In this document: piece by piece, positions 15,237 to 21,703 of the stretch
Layout of the letters: each line of letters starts with the position of its first letter
Numbering within the stretch: position 1 is the stretch's first letter
Assembly: GCA_964408025.1 (NCBI GenBank)
Contig: CAYOXX010000046.1
Coordinates: 1-23,117 of the forward strand
Origin: CAYOXX01 sp964408025
GTDB taxonomy: Bacteria > Acidobacteriota > DATKUA01
DNA: 23,117 nt
Reading direction: 5' to 3'
Position numbers and translations under genes: made by a program
The notes under the pieces: generated by a model
What the model was told of the DNA's origin: nothing
What the model saw: the letters and a program-made list of their open reading frames with translations, nothing else
The model's database searches: none

Positions 15237-17360
15237 ATGAAATCGACGGATTCTAACAGGCCGACTGCGGATCTCACAACGCCGGTCCACTACCTCAAGG
15301 GCGTGGGGCCCAAGCGGCGCCGCGAGCTCGAGAAGGCCGGCCTACGGACCGTCGGGGACCTTCTCTACCACCTGCCTTTTCGCTACGAGGATCGCCGCAC
15401 GGTGCGCCCCGTGGCGACGCTGCGGGCGGGTGAAGCCGCCTTGGTGAGCGGTCGCATCGTGAGCGCCGAGGTGCAGCGCACGCGCCGCCGGCGCTTCACA
15501 ATCTTTCGCGCCGTCTTCGAGGACGACACCGGCGGCCGTCTCGTCGCCGCCTGGTTTAACCAGCCCTACTTGGCCGAAGCGATCAAGCCTGGCTACCGCA
15601 TAAACCTCTACGGCGAGGTCTGTGACGCCGCCAGCGGCGGCGGCGTGCTCGAGATGCTCAACCCGGCCTTCGAGGTCGGCTCCGAGGCGGCAGGCGAGAC
15701 CGGCATAGTGCCCATCTACAGGGCCGTGGGCTCGGTAGGCGGGCGGGTCGTGCGCGGCATCATCAAGAGGATATTCGACGCCTACCGAGTGGCGCCCACC
15801 TCCTGCGTGCCCGCGGAGGTCTCGCGCCGGCTCGGCCTCGTGCCCACGGGCGAGGCGCTGCGCCGCGTCCACTGCCCGACCGCCGACGCCGACCCGGCTG
15901 CGCTCAACGCCGGCCGGGCGCCGGAGCAGCGCTCGCTGGTGTTCGACGAGTTCTTCTTCCTGCAGGCTGGCCTGGCGGTGCGCAAGTCGGCCCTGGGCGA
16001 CGAGGAGAGCGGCATCGCCTTTCGCACCTCGCCGAGCATGCGCGAGACGCTGCGCCGCATGCTCCCCTTCCGCCTGACGCCGGGGCAGCGCAACGCCTTC
16101 AAGGAGATCGTGGGCGACATGACCTCGCCGCGGCCGATGAGGCGCCTGCTGCAGGGGGACGTCGGCTGCGGCAAGACGATTGTGGCGCTGCTGGCTGCTG
16201 CGCTGGCGGTGGAGAACGGCTACCAGGCGGCGCTGATGGCCCCCACCGAGCTCCTGGCCGAGCAGCATTTCGCCGCCGTCCGCGGGCACTTGGCGCACAC
16301 CGACTACCGGGTGCGCCTGCTGCTGGGCGGCATGGCGGAGCGCGAGAAGGGCGCCGCACGCGCGGCCCTGGCGGCCGGCGAGATCGACCTCGTCGTCGGC
16401 ACCCATGCCCTCATCCAGAAGGGGACGGGCTTCCGGCGGCTCGGCCTGGTGATCATCGACGAGCAGCACCGCTTCGGCGTCGCCCAGCGGGGGCGCCTGA
16501 TGGAGAAGGGCTCCAACCCCGATGTGCTGATCATGACGGCGACACCGATACCGCGCTCGCTGACGCTAACGCTGTTCGGCGACCTTGGGATCTCGGTGAT
16601 CAGGGACATGCCACCGGGGCGGCGGCCCGTGGTCACTGCGGCGCGCACCGAGCGCAGCCGCGCCAGGATAAACTCCTTCCTCGAGTCGCAGATGCGCGAT
16701 GGTCGCCAGGTCTACGCTGTGGCGCCCGCGATCGAGGAGACGGAGGACGGTGAGATGCGCTCGGCGGTAAAGCTGTGCGAGCGGTTGCGCTGCACCTTCC
16801 CCCACCGCCGCGTGGCGCTGCTGCACGGCCGCATGGCGGCCGCCGAGCGGGAGGGAACGATGGCCGCCTTCGTCGCCGGCGAGATCGACGTGCTGGCCTG
16901 CACCACGGTAATCGAGGTCGGCGTAGACGTGCCCAACGCCAGCGTCATGCTGGTGGAGAACGCCGAGCGCTTCGGGCTATCGCAACTGCACCAGCTGCGC
17001 GGGCGCGTCGGCCGCGGCGAGCACCGCGGATACTGCATCCTCCTCTACCGCCCGACCAGGAGCGACCCGGCGCGTCGACGTCTCGAGGTCGTTGTCAAGA
17101 CGAACGACGGATTCGTCATCGCCGAGAAGGACCTGGAGCTGCGCGGCCCCGGCGATTTCGGCGGCACCAGGCAGAGCGGTTTTCCGGCGCTGCTGGTCGG
17201 GAACATAGTGCGCGATGCCGAGACGCTCGAGGCGGCACGCAGGGAGGCGTTCAGGCTGCTCCTCGAGCCCCGACCCGGCGAGCAGCGGGTGCGCGCGCGC
17301 CTGGTCGCCGCGGTGCGCAAAGGCTGGGAGCGGCGCTACGGCCTGGTGCTAATAGGATAG
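15237..17360 (+). CDS. recG: ATP-dependent DNA helicase RecG
   Basis: Branch-migrating helicase that regresses stalled forks and processes Holliday junctions, 707 residues against about 690 in E. coli. The N-terminal wedge begins with VHYLKGVGPKRRRELEKAGL and an OB-fold follows. Helicase motifs are intact: Walker A LLQGDVGCGKT (near residue 310), DEQHRFGV (near 410), MTATPIPRSL, and the C-terminal VIEVGVDVPNA and QLRGRVGRG boxes. ATG at 15237 starts just before the HhH-like start of the family; the longer open frame upstream overlaps the phosphorylase on the other strand and is not coding. The final codons CTA ATA GGA TAG are AT-rich and appear to come from the element inserted at the gene's 3' end; the protein sequence is kept. 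Confidence 0.97.
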   Translation: MKSTDSNRPTADLTTPVHYLKGVGPKRRRELEKAGLRTVGDLLYHLPFRYEDRRTVRPVATLRAGEAALVSGRIVSAEVQRTRRRRFTIFRAVFEDDTGGRLVAAWFNQPYLAEAIKPGYRINLYGEVCDAASGGGVLEMLNPAFEVGSEAAGETGIVPIYRAVGSVGGRVVRGIIKRIFDAYRVAPTSCVPAEVSRRLGLVPTGEALRRVHCPTADADPAALNAGRAPEQRSLVFDEFFFLQAGLAVRKSALGDEESGIAFRTSPSMRETLRRMLPFRLTPGQRNAFKEIVGDMTSPRPMRRLLQGDVGCGKTIVALLAAALAVENGYQAALMAPTELLAEQHFAAVRGHLAHTDYRVRLLLGGMAEREKGAARAALAAGEIDLVVGTHALIQKGTGFRRLGLVIIDEQHRFGVAQRGRLMEKGSNPDVLIMTATPIPRSLTLTLFGDLGISVIRDMPPGRRPVVTAARTERSRARINSFLESQMRDGRQVYAVAPAIEETEDGEMRSAVKLCERLRCTFPHRRVALLHGRMAAAEREGTMAAFVAGEIDVLACTTVIEVGVDVPNASVMLVENAERFGLSQLHQLRGRVGRGEHRGYCILLYRPTRSDPARRRLEVVVKTNDGFVIAEKDLELRGPGDFGGTRQSGFPALLVGNIVRDAETLEAARREAFRLLLEPRPGEQRVRARLVAAVRKGWERRYGLVLIG
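17291..17350 (+). repeat. 60-bp direct repeat, left copy (attL-like) in recG
   Basis: These 60 bases, coding near the RecG C-terminus (from about ARLVAAVRKGW to the Leu before the last two residues), recur without a mismatch at 18047-18106, a shift of 756 bp. Identity ends on both sides at the same offset: 17290 is t against c, and 17351 is a against c. The left flank is ordinary recG and the right flank is element sequence. Confidence 0.9.
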
Positions 17361-17459
17361 ATGAATGGAAATATCAATCATCACGATCCTGGCAATATAC
17401 CTGTTACTGAAACGGTTGAGCTGAGTGGAAATCACGTTCAAGTAGAAAATCGCGCATAA
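17361..17459 (+). CDS. Tiny ORF abutting the recG stop (32 aa)
   Basis: The recG stop TAG is followed directly by ATG, opening a 32-codon frame (MNGNINHHDPGNIPVTETVE onward). It has host-unlike, AT-rich codons and no strong ribosome site beyond AGGA in the recG end, so translation would rely on re-initiation after RecG. No family is recognised. It may be chance; its place at the element's edge is the reason to list it. Confidence 0.22.
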   Translation: MNGNINHHDPGNIPVTETVELSGNHVQVENRA

Positions 17460-17590
17460 CGCGCGAGTCGTTAACCACGCGCCGCCACTTTTCATTCCGT
17501 TTTTCACGCCCCCGAACGTTATGTAGTACGGGCACCCCTGGCTAATGAGCCCTCTTGAGCGGTCAAGCACAACCGCAAAGGAGGTGATTC

Positions 17591-17716
17591 ATGTGCTTAT
17601 ACGGAGATCCGTGCGCGTCAGGTCGCACTGGCGCGCGGGGTACTACGTCAGGTCACACTGGCGTAGACCTCCAAGGCGGTAATCTATGGCGGCCAGGGGC
17701 GCCCACTAATAACTAA
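17591..17716 (+). CDS. Small ORF with ideal Shine-Dalgarno (41 aa)
   Basis: ATG at 17591 is preceded by AAAGGAGGTGAT (17578-17589), which can pair along nearly the whole anti-Shine-Dalgarno of 16S rRNA; nothing else in the window matches it as well. The 41-residue product starts MCLYGDPCASGRTGARGTTS. It contains two Cys in the first eight residues and an in-frame 30-nt-spaced duplication giving SGRTGA and SGHTGV (DNA gcgtcaggtcgcactggcg and acgtcaggtcacactggcg). No family is recognised. It might be a leader peptide, a modified-peptide precursor or a non-coding structured leader for the next gene, which starts 32 nt later. It is inside the element. Confidence 0.4.
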   Translation: MCLYGDPCASGRTGARGTTSGHTGVDLQGGNLWRPGAPTNN

Positions 17717-17748
17717 CGTATTGCCTCAACTATCTATGGAGGAAGATC

Positions 17749-17931
17749 ATGGCTAAGAAATACCGCAGGAGAAAGGGTCCCCAATATGACACGTGGCATT
17801 TTTGTCAGAACTGTCATCTGTGGCCAAAAGAGCCGGGCACATATATTGAGCGCGATAAAAAGCCCAATGAAGAGCTATGCGATCATTGCAGGCGAAAGGA
17901 GGAAAACAAAGACTGCGATTATTTGTCCTGA
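17749..17931 (+). CDS. Small zinc-ribbon-like protein (60 aa), element-borne
   Basis: A basic protein of 60 residues with the paired knuckles Cys19-x2-Cys22 (HFCQNCHLWP) and Cys44-x2-Cys47 (ELCDHCRRKE), plus Cys56 and several His. It looks like a treble-clef or zinc-ribbon mini-protein. The N-terminus AKKYRRRKGP could bind nucleic acid. I recall similar short proteins (W-H-x-C-x-N-C-x-x-W-P pattern) as uncharacterised entries in many bacteria, but know no function. ATG at 17749 has GGAGGAAG 3-10 nt upstream. Codon use is far more AT-rich than in flanking genes, which supports foreign origin. It is the best gene of the recG-linked element. A recombination directionality or DNA-binding role is possible but unproven. 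Confidence 0.75.
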   Translation: MAKKYRRRKGPQYDTWHFCQNCHLWPKEPGTYIERDKKPNEELCDHCRRKEENKDCDYLS

Positions 17932-18046
17932 TCAAATTAGATTATAGCCGAGATTCTATTCTTCTCTTCCAACTTCATCTATGGGGGCACCCTTCGGTTT
18001 TCCCTTCTTGGGCTCTTTCTTATCCTCCGGCTTCACCTGCATGAAC

Positions 18047-18116
18047 GCGCGCGCGCCTGGTCGCCGCGGTGCGCAAAGGCTGGGAGCGGCGCTACGGCCT
18101 GGTGCTCATCGGTTAG
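18047..18116 (+). repeat. Right copy of the recG 3' end (attR-like)
   Basis: The first 60 bases equal 17291-17350 exactly. The following codons are CTC ATC GGT TAG against CTA ATA GGA TAG in recG now: three synonymous third-base changes in a row, with the same residues and the same stop. This copy has host-like GC-ending codons and is followed by host sequence, so it is probably the original end of recG, cut off by the insertion. Confidence 0.88.
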
Positions 18117-18201
18117 GTATGGGAGCGGGTTCGGGGGCTGGTGGGGGCTCGTAGAGCTGCTCCGGCGTCGCCGCGTAGTCGTAGGGCAGGCCGCTGATTC
18201 G

Positions 18202-18660
18202 TCATCCGGAGACGTTTCGCAATCCCTCTTCGCCGAAGGGCCCCTCGAAGCCGTCGGCGAAATCGTAGACATCGGTGAACCCGGCCTCCGCCAGCATGCG
18301 GGTCGCGCGGGCGCTGCGCCCGCCGCTGCGGCAGATGACGACTATCGTCTCGTCAGTGTCGAAACGGGCCGTCACGTCTTCCAGGAAGCGCTCGTTCGAT
18401 GTCATACCGGTCTCGCTGTCCCAGAACATCAGCGGCACGTTGACTGCCCCCTCCGGGTGACCGACGAAGACGAACTCGGCAACCGAGCGGACGTCGAGCA
18501 CTCTGAACTCCTCCGCGGCGTCGAGCCAGGTGCGGATCGTCTCGGCGTCGACTGAATTGATTTCCTGCGACTGCGGGACGGCGCAGGATAAAAGGATTGA
18601 TGCGGCCATGGCTACCCCAAGGCCGAACCGGGTAAGTGATGCACGGCTTGTCGGTGTCAT
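18202..18660 (-). CDS. Lipoprotein rhodanese-domain protein with in-frame UGA
   Basis: Single rhodanese domain of about 152 residues behind a lipoprotein signal (MAASILLSCAVPQ, lipobox LLSC), so probably periplasmic and membrane-attached. The active-site loop VVICRSGGRSARA carries the persulfide-forming Cys. Other rhodanese marks are FRVLDVRSVAEF and GHPEGAVNVP. ATG at 18658-18660 follows GGAGGG; an ATG at 18672 is less well placed. The frame hits TGA at 18202-18204, then stays open for 31 codons (RISGLPYDYAATPEQLYEPP and a Pro-rich tail) to TGA at 18106-18108. Periplasmic rhodaneses often read NG-W-KxxGLPW here, so the UGA sits where Trp is expected. It may be a nonsense mutation, readthrough, recoding or a base error. 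The extended end would overlap the old recG stop by 11 nt. Confidence 0.85.
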   Translation of the reverse strand: MTPTSRASLTRFGLGVAMAASILLSCAVPQSQEINSVDAETIRTWLDAAEEFRVLDVRSVAEFVFVGHPEGAVNVPLMFWDSETGMTSNERFLEDVTARFDTDETIVVICRSGGRSARATRMLAEAGFTDVYDFADGFEGPFGEEGLRNVSG

Positions 18661-18791
18661 GCCTCCCTCCATCCTCTCTCGAGATCGAGTGCGTATCTTC
18701 GCACCGCGCGGTGCCGCGCGATCGTTACCGGCGTGGTACGTTTCCGCATGCGTTCCTCTTCCCGATTAGCGGGGGGACATCTGCGCTGGTT

Positions 18792-19289
18792 TCAGTCTCC
18801 GAACAGGTTTTTCTGCGCCTTCTTCCTGTCACCCGTTTCGCGTATGAGCTTCTTCTCGAAGACGTCGATGATGGAGAGGACAATCAGCGAGAAGAGCATC
18901 GTCAGGATGGCGAGCGTGTAGTTGCCGATGCCGACGGCTACGCCGAGGGCGCCCATCGTCCAGATCGAGGTGGCTGTGGTCAGGCCGTGGATGTGCCCGC
19001 GGGCCTGTATGATCGCTCCGGCACCGAGGAAGCCGAGGCCGCCTACGATCGCCTCGACAATGCGCAGGGGATCGAAACGCATGCTGCCGTCGCCGCCCCG
19101 CGCGAGGATGTCCATGCCCAGCAGGGTGAAGATCAGCGAGCCGAGGCAGACCAGCATGTGGGTGCGCATGCCGGCGGTCTTGCGCCGCACCTGGCGCTCG
19201 ACGCCGACTATGCCGCTCAGTAGCATGGCGACCGTCAGCTTTAGCGCGTAGTCGCCCCAGGTCGCCAGGTCGAAGAGCTCGGGAGGCAT
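18792..19289 (-). CDS. MgtC/SapB-family inner-membrane protein
   Basis: A hydrophobic protein of 165 residues with four or five membrane segments and the MgtC signature: LSGIVGVERQVRRKTAGMRT, then VGGLGFLGAGAIIQ and GLTTATSIWTMGALGVAVGI. It lacks the C-terminal ACT-like domain of long MgtC proteins, ending in a short charged tail (RKKAQKNLFGD), as in the short SapB type. MgtC proteins in pathogens modulate F-ATPase and survival in low magnesium or phagosomes; in free-living bacteria the role is unclear. ATG at 19289 has AGGTGA 6 nt upstream and its own promoter. The rhodanese gene lies 131 bp downstream in the same direction. Confidence 0.92.
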   Translation of the reverse strand: MPPELFDLATWGDYALKLTVAMLLSGIVGVERQVRRKTAGMRTHMLVCLGSLIFTLLGMDILARGGDGSMRFDPLRIVEAIVGGLGFLGAGAIIQARGHIHGLTTATSIWTMGALGVAVGIGNYTLAILTMLFSLIVLSIIDVFEKKLIRETGDRKKAQKNLFGD

Positions 19290-19322
19290 TTCTTATCACC
19301 TGCTGGATTTCGATCTGCTTTT

Positions 19323-19351
19323 AGTATATCGCGAGCCCCGTGTTTTGTCCC
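19323..19351 (-). promoter_or_regulatory. Probable mgtC-like gene promoter
   Basis: On the minus strand GGGACA (19346-19351, four of six) and TATACT (19323-19328) are 17 bp apart, giving a start near 19316 and a leader of about 27 nt before the ATG at 19289. Confidence 0.5.
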
Positions 19352-19398
19352 CTTTGCGTGCCGTTTTTCCGCCGGCGGCAGTTTCATTATGTGGGACT

Positions 19399-19480
19399 GA
19401 TGCGTGGCCGGCGCGCCTGCGGGTGCGTCGGCACGCGTCATACTAGCCGGGATGGGGCGTCCGCCTCATCCCGATTTTTT
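19399..19480 (+). ncRNA. Candidate small RNA or leader: long hairpin plus terminator
   Basis: A 15-bp imperfect stem (19399-19414 with 19425-19439; one bulged G, two G-T pairs) is followed 8 nt later by a strong intrinsic terminator. No plus-strand gene precedes it, because the upstream gene is divergent. It is not the tolQ leader unless an additional promoter exists, as the tolQ promoter lies downstream at 19524. The 5' end is not defined; I see no convincing plus-strand promoter between 19290 and 19399. No known RNA family is recognised. Confidence 0.4.
19448..19480 (+). terminator. Strong intrinsic terminator
   Basis: CGGGATGGGGC (19448-19458) pairs with GCCTCATCCCG (19463-19473) over 11 positions, one of them G-T, with loop GTCC, followed by ATTTTTT. 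It is the best terminator in the window. It insulates the tol operon from upstream plus-strand transcription. Confidence 0.85.
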
Positions 19481-19523
19481 ACGCCGCCGCCGGCCGCGTA
19501 CCCGCCTTCCCGCGTGGCTACGT

Positions 19524-19553
19524 TTGACCCTAATCTACAGTATGTGGTATATT
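19524..19553 (+). promoter_or_regulatory. Probable promoter of the tolQRAB operon
   Basis: TTGACC (19524-19529, five of six) and TATATT (19548-19553, five of six) are 18 bp apart. Transcription would start near 19560, 30 nt before the tolQ ATG. Confidence 0.65.
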
Positions 19554-19589
19554 ATGCACCTACTTACGGCGCTCGAGAGGCAGTAGCCG

Positions 19590-20399
19590 ATGCCATACTT
19601 CGCTTCCCAAACAGCCCAGGCGGTCGAGGGCGTCGTCGCGACGGACGTCTTCGGGCTCGTGGCCAGGATGGGGCCGATGGCCCTGGGCGTCCTGATCGTG
19701 CTGTTGATCTTCAGCGTCGTCTCCTGGGCGATAATCCTGGAGAAGTGGCGCATCATCGCCCGCGCCCGGCGGCAGGACTCCGCCTTCCTGCGCCTCTTTC
19801 GCCGCAGCAGCAAGTTCTCCGAGGTGCAGGGTGTCTGCCGGCGGCTGCGCTACAGCCCCCTGGTGGGCCTCTTCCAGGCCGCCTACAGCGAGCTGCGCTA
19901 CCAGCTCAACGTCGCCCAGCTCAGCCAGATGGAGGCCTCGCTGGACAACCCGGGCTCCACCAGCGCCACTGGGAGGGTGCGCATCCACAACATCGAGGGC
20001 GTCAACCGCGCGCTGCAGCGGGCCACCTCGGTGGAGGTCAACAAGCTCGAGCGCTCGCTGAACTTCCTGGCCACGACCGCCGGCGCCAGCCCCTTCATCG
20101 GCCTCTTCGGCACCGTCTGGGGGGTGATGAACGCCTTCCGCGGCATCGGCGCCTCGGGTTCCACCTCGCTTGTCAACGTGGCGCCGGGGATCGCGGAGGC
20201 GCTGATCGCCACCGCAGCCGGCCTCTTCGCGGCCATCCCGGCGCTGATCGGCTACAACTTCCTGCTCAACAAGATAAAGGTGTTGGCCTCGGAGATGGAC
20301 GATTTCAGCCTGGAGTTCATCAGCGTCACCGAACGCAGCTTCATGGACAAGATTCCTCTGCGCGCGTCCGGAACATCCGAGGCGGCGGGGAGTCAATGA
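19590..20399 (+). CDS. tolQ: TolQ (MotA/TolQ/ExbB proton channel subunit)
   Basis: Inner-membrane proton-channel subunit that with TolR energises TolA for outer-membrane constriction at division; 269 residues. The first membrane helix is near residues 29-50 (MALGVLIVLLIFSVVSWAII). A cytoplasmic domain of about 120 residues follows, then the conserved second and third helices with TAGASPFIGLFGTVWGVMNA and VAPGIAEALIATAAGLFAAI. The helix sequences and the tol gene order distinguish it from ExbB. ATG at 19590 has a GAGAGG-type ribosome site about 9 nt upstream. It is first in the tolQ-tolR-tolA-like-tolB operon, with its promoter at 19524-19553. Confidence 0.96.
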   Translation: MPYFASQTAQAVEGVVATDVFGLVARMGPMALGVLIVLLIFSVVSWAIILEKWRIIARARRQDSAFLRLFRRSSKFSEVQGVCRRLRYSPLVGLFQAAYSELRYQLNVAQLSQMEASLDNPGSTSATGRVRIHNIEGVNRALQRATSVEVNKLERSLNFLATTAGASPFIGLFGTVWGVMNAFRGIGASGSTSLVNVAPGIAEALIATAAGLFAAIPALIGYNFLLNKIKVLASEMDDFSLEFISVTERSFMDKIPLRASGTSEAAGSQ

Positions 20400-20417
20400 T
20401 TCCGGGGTCGCGGCCGC

Positions 20418-20843
20418 ATGGCCTTCCAGACCGATAAGAAGCGCTACACCGGCGCCCTGAGCGACATCAACGTCACGCCGCTGGTCGACGTCGTGCTGGT
20501 GCTCCTGATCATCTTCATGATTGCCGCCCCGGTTGTGCTGCAGGGCCTGGAGACCAACCTGCCGCGCACCATCGTCACCGACATGGAGATCGACAGCCGC
20601 CAGCTCGTGGTTACCGTGACGCTAAACAATGCGCTCTTCATCAACCAGGATCCGGTGAGCCGCGACGTCTTCGTTGAGGAGCTGCGCCGCCGGCTCGCCT
20701 CGGCGCCGCACAGCTTCGTCTACCTGCGGGCCGACCGGGCGCTGAGCTACGGGGAGGTGGTCCGGGTCGTCGAGAAAATCAAGCAGGCCGGCGCGGCCAA
20801 CATGGGGCTGGTCACCGAGCAGGGGATCGAGCCGGAGCAGTGA
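20418..20843 (+). CDS. tolR: TolR (ExbD/TolR biopolymer transport protein)
   Basis: A small inner-membrane protein of 141 residues with one N-terminal helix and a periplasmic domain. The helix carries the proton-path aspartate: Asp24 in INVTPLVDVVLVLLIIFMIA, equivalent to Asp23 of E. coli TolR. The rest (ETNLPRT, VTVTLNNALFINQDP, VYLRADRALSYGEVVRVVE) is the standard ExbD/TolR periplasmic fold that interacts with peptidoglycan. It begins 18 nt after tolQ and overlaps the next gene by GTGA (20840-20843), so stoichiometric expression is expected. Confidence 0.96.
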   Translation: MAFQTDKKRYTGALSDINVTPLVDVVLVLLIIFMIAAPVVLQGLETNLPRTIVTDMEIDSRQLVVTVTLNNALFINQDPVSRDVFVEELRRRLASAPHSFVYLRADRALSYGEVVRVVEKIKQAGAANMGLVTEQGIEPEQ

Positions 20844-21703
20844 GCGACAACTGGAAGAGCGGAGACGCGGGCTGGCGGACGCCGTCGGCGCTGTGGCTGA
20901 TGGTGCTCGTCTCGGTCGCGCTCCACGTGCTGCTGGTCGCCGCCGTGACAGTGCTCGCCAAGCCCGCAGAGCGCGAAGCCGAGCCGGGCTTCAGCATCGC
21001 CCTGGACCACCCGCCGCTGCTGGAGCGCAACCTGCCGCCGGTGCCCGGCAACATTGACGCGGGGCCGCTGGAGGCGCTGCCGCAGCAGCCGCGCGCCGAC
21101 GAGCCTCGCCCCGAGGAGCGGGAGTCGGGGGAGCCGCAGCGCGAGGAGGAGCCGCCCGCGGATGAGGCCCGCGATCCCGGTGTGACGGTGATCTCGGCGC
21201 GCGGCTCCGACGAGGAGCGCGAGCCTGAACCGGAGCCTGAACCGGAGCCCCAGCGCAGTGTGAGGGAGAACCTCGAGGGGCGCGACGACGTCTTCAGTTC
21301 CAGCCGCGAGGTGGGCGGCGGACGCGTCTCGCGGCACGTGGCAGTGGACGGCGACGCGGGGGGCGGAAGCCCCGACCTCTACCGCTACGCCCTGGTGACG
21401 CGCATCGGCGAGATGTGGGACCCGCTCCCGCTGCGCCTGGGCGAGGTGAAGACGGCGGTTGTGGAATTCACCATAGTAAGCCCGCCGCTGCCGCCCGAGG
21501 CGGTGAACCAGGTGAGGACGGCGAGCGTTACCGGTATCAGGATAGCCGCGAGCAGCGGCGACGCCCGCTTCGACGGCCTGGCGCTGGAGGCGGTCCGCAG
21601 GGTGCGGACCTGGCCGCCGCTTCCCCAGTACTACACCGCCGCGCGGCTGGTGGTGTCGTGCACGTTTTATCTGATCGGAGAGAGCGACGGAGGAGGCAGA
21701 TGA
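20840..21703 (+). CDS. TolA/TonB-like energy transducer
   Basis: The third Tol protein, 287 residues, spanning the periplasm from the inner membrane. It has a short cytoplasmic N-terminus and one membrane helix (residues about 17-40, ALWLMVLVSVALHVLLVAAV). A long acidic Pro/Glu/Arg-rich linker (about 50-165) includes an EPEPEPEP run encoded by tandem copies of gagcctgaaccg near 21221-21246. A C-terminal TonB-type domain closes it (YRYALVTRIGEMWDPLPLRL, RFDGLALEAVRRVRTWPPLP). The linker resembles TonB more than the Ala/Lys helix of E. coli TolA, but position between tolR and tolB makes TolA the likely role. GTG start overlaps the tolR stop; its TGA overlaps the tolB ATG. Confidence 0.88.
   Translation: MSDNWKSGDAGWRTPSALWLMVLVSVALHVLLVAAVTVLAKPAEREAEPGFSIALDHPPLLERNLPPVPGNIDAGPLEALPQQPRADEPRPEERESGEPQREEEPPADEARDPGVTVISARGSDEEREPEPEPEPEPQRSVRENLEGRDDVFSSSREVGGGRVSRHVAVDGDAGGGSPDLYRYALVTRIGEMWDPLPLRLGEVKTAVVEFTIVSPPLPPEAVNQVRTASVTGIRIAASSGDARFDGLALEAVRRVRTWPPLPQYYTAARLVVSCTFYLIGESDGGGR

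Larger units (their letters stand above)
17351..18106 (+). mobile_element. 756-bp integrated element at the recG 3' end (probable, no integrase)
   Basis: The segment between equivalent points of the two 60-bp repeats is 756 bp and visibly lower in GC than its neighbours. At its left edge it supplies the last RecG codons; at its right edge a second copy of the recG end begins. That is the footprint of site-specific recombination into a gene end. Contents in order: a 32-codon ORF starting right after the recG stop; a hairpin TCGCGC/GCGCGA (17450-17466); a hairpin CTTGA/TCAAG (17554-17567); a 41-codon ORF with an ideal Shine-Dalgarno; a 60-aa zinc-ribbon-like gene; and a Lys-rich 28-codon frame on the minus strand (17956-18042, no ribosome site). 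No integrase or transposase fits. It may be non-autonomous, or the remnant of a larger island. Confidence 0.7.

Noticed and set aside
17349..17570. 73-aa minus-strand ORF at the left end of the element
   Set aside because: It has no ribosome site and no recognisable domain, and runs through the hairpins and into the recG end; no reason to prefer it over the plus-strand signals.
17615..17663. The two gtcaggtc-cactggcg copies as a CRISPR array
   Set aside because: There are only two imperfect units about 19 bp long and 30 bp apart, with no leader and no cas gene.
18033..18272. 79-aa minus-strand ORF over the right recG repeat
   Set aside because: It is a different frame from the rhodanese, rich in Pro/Arg/Ser/Thr, and overlaps both the rhodanese tail and the repeat; a shadow frame.
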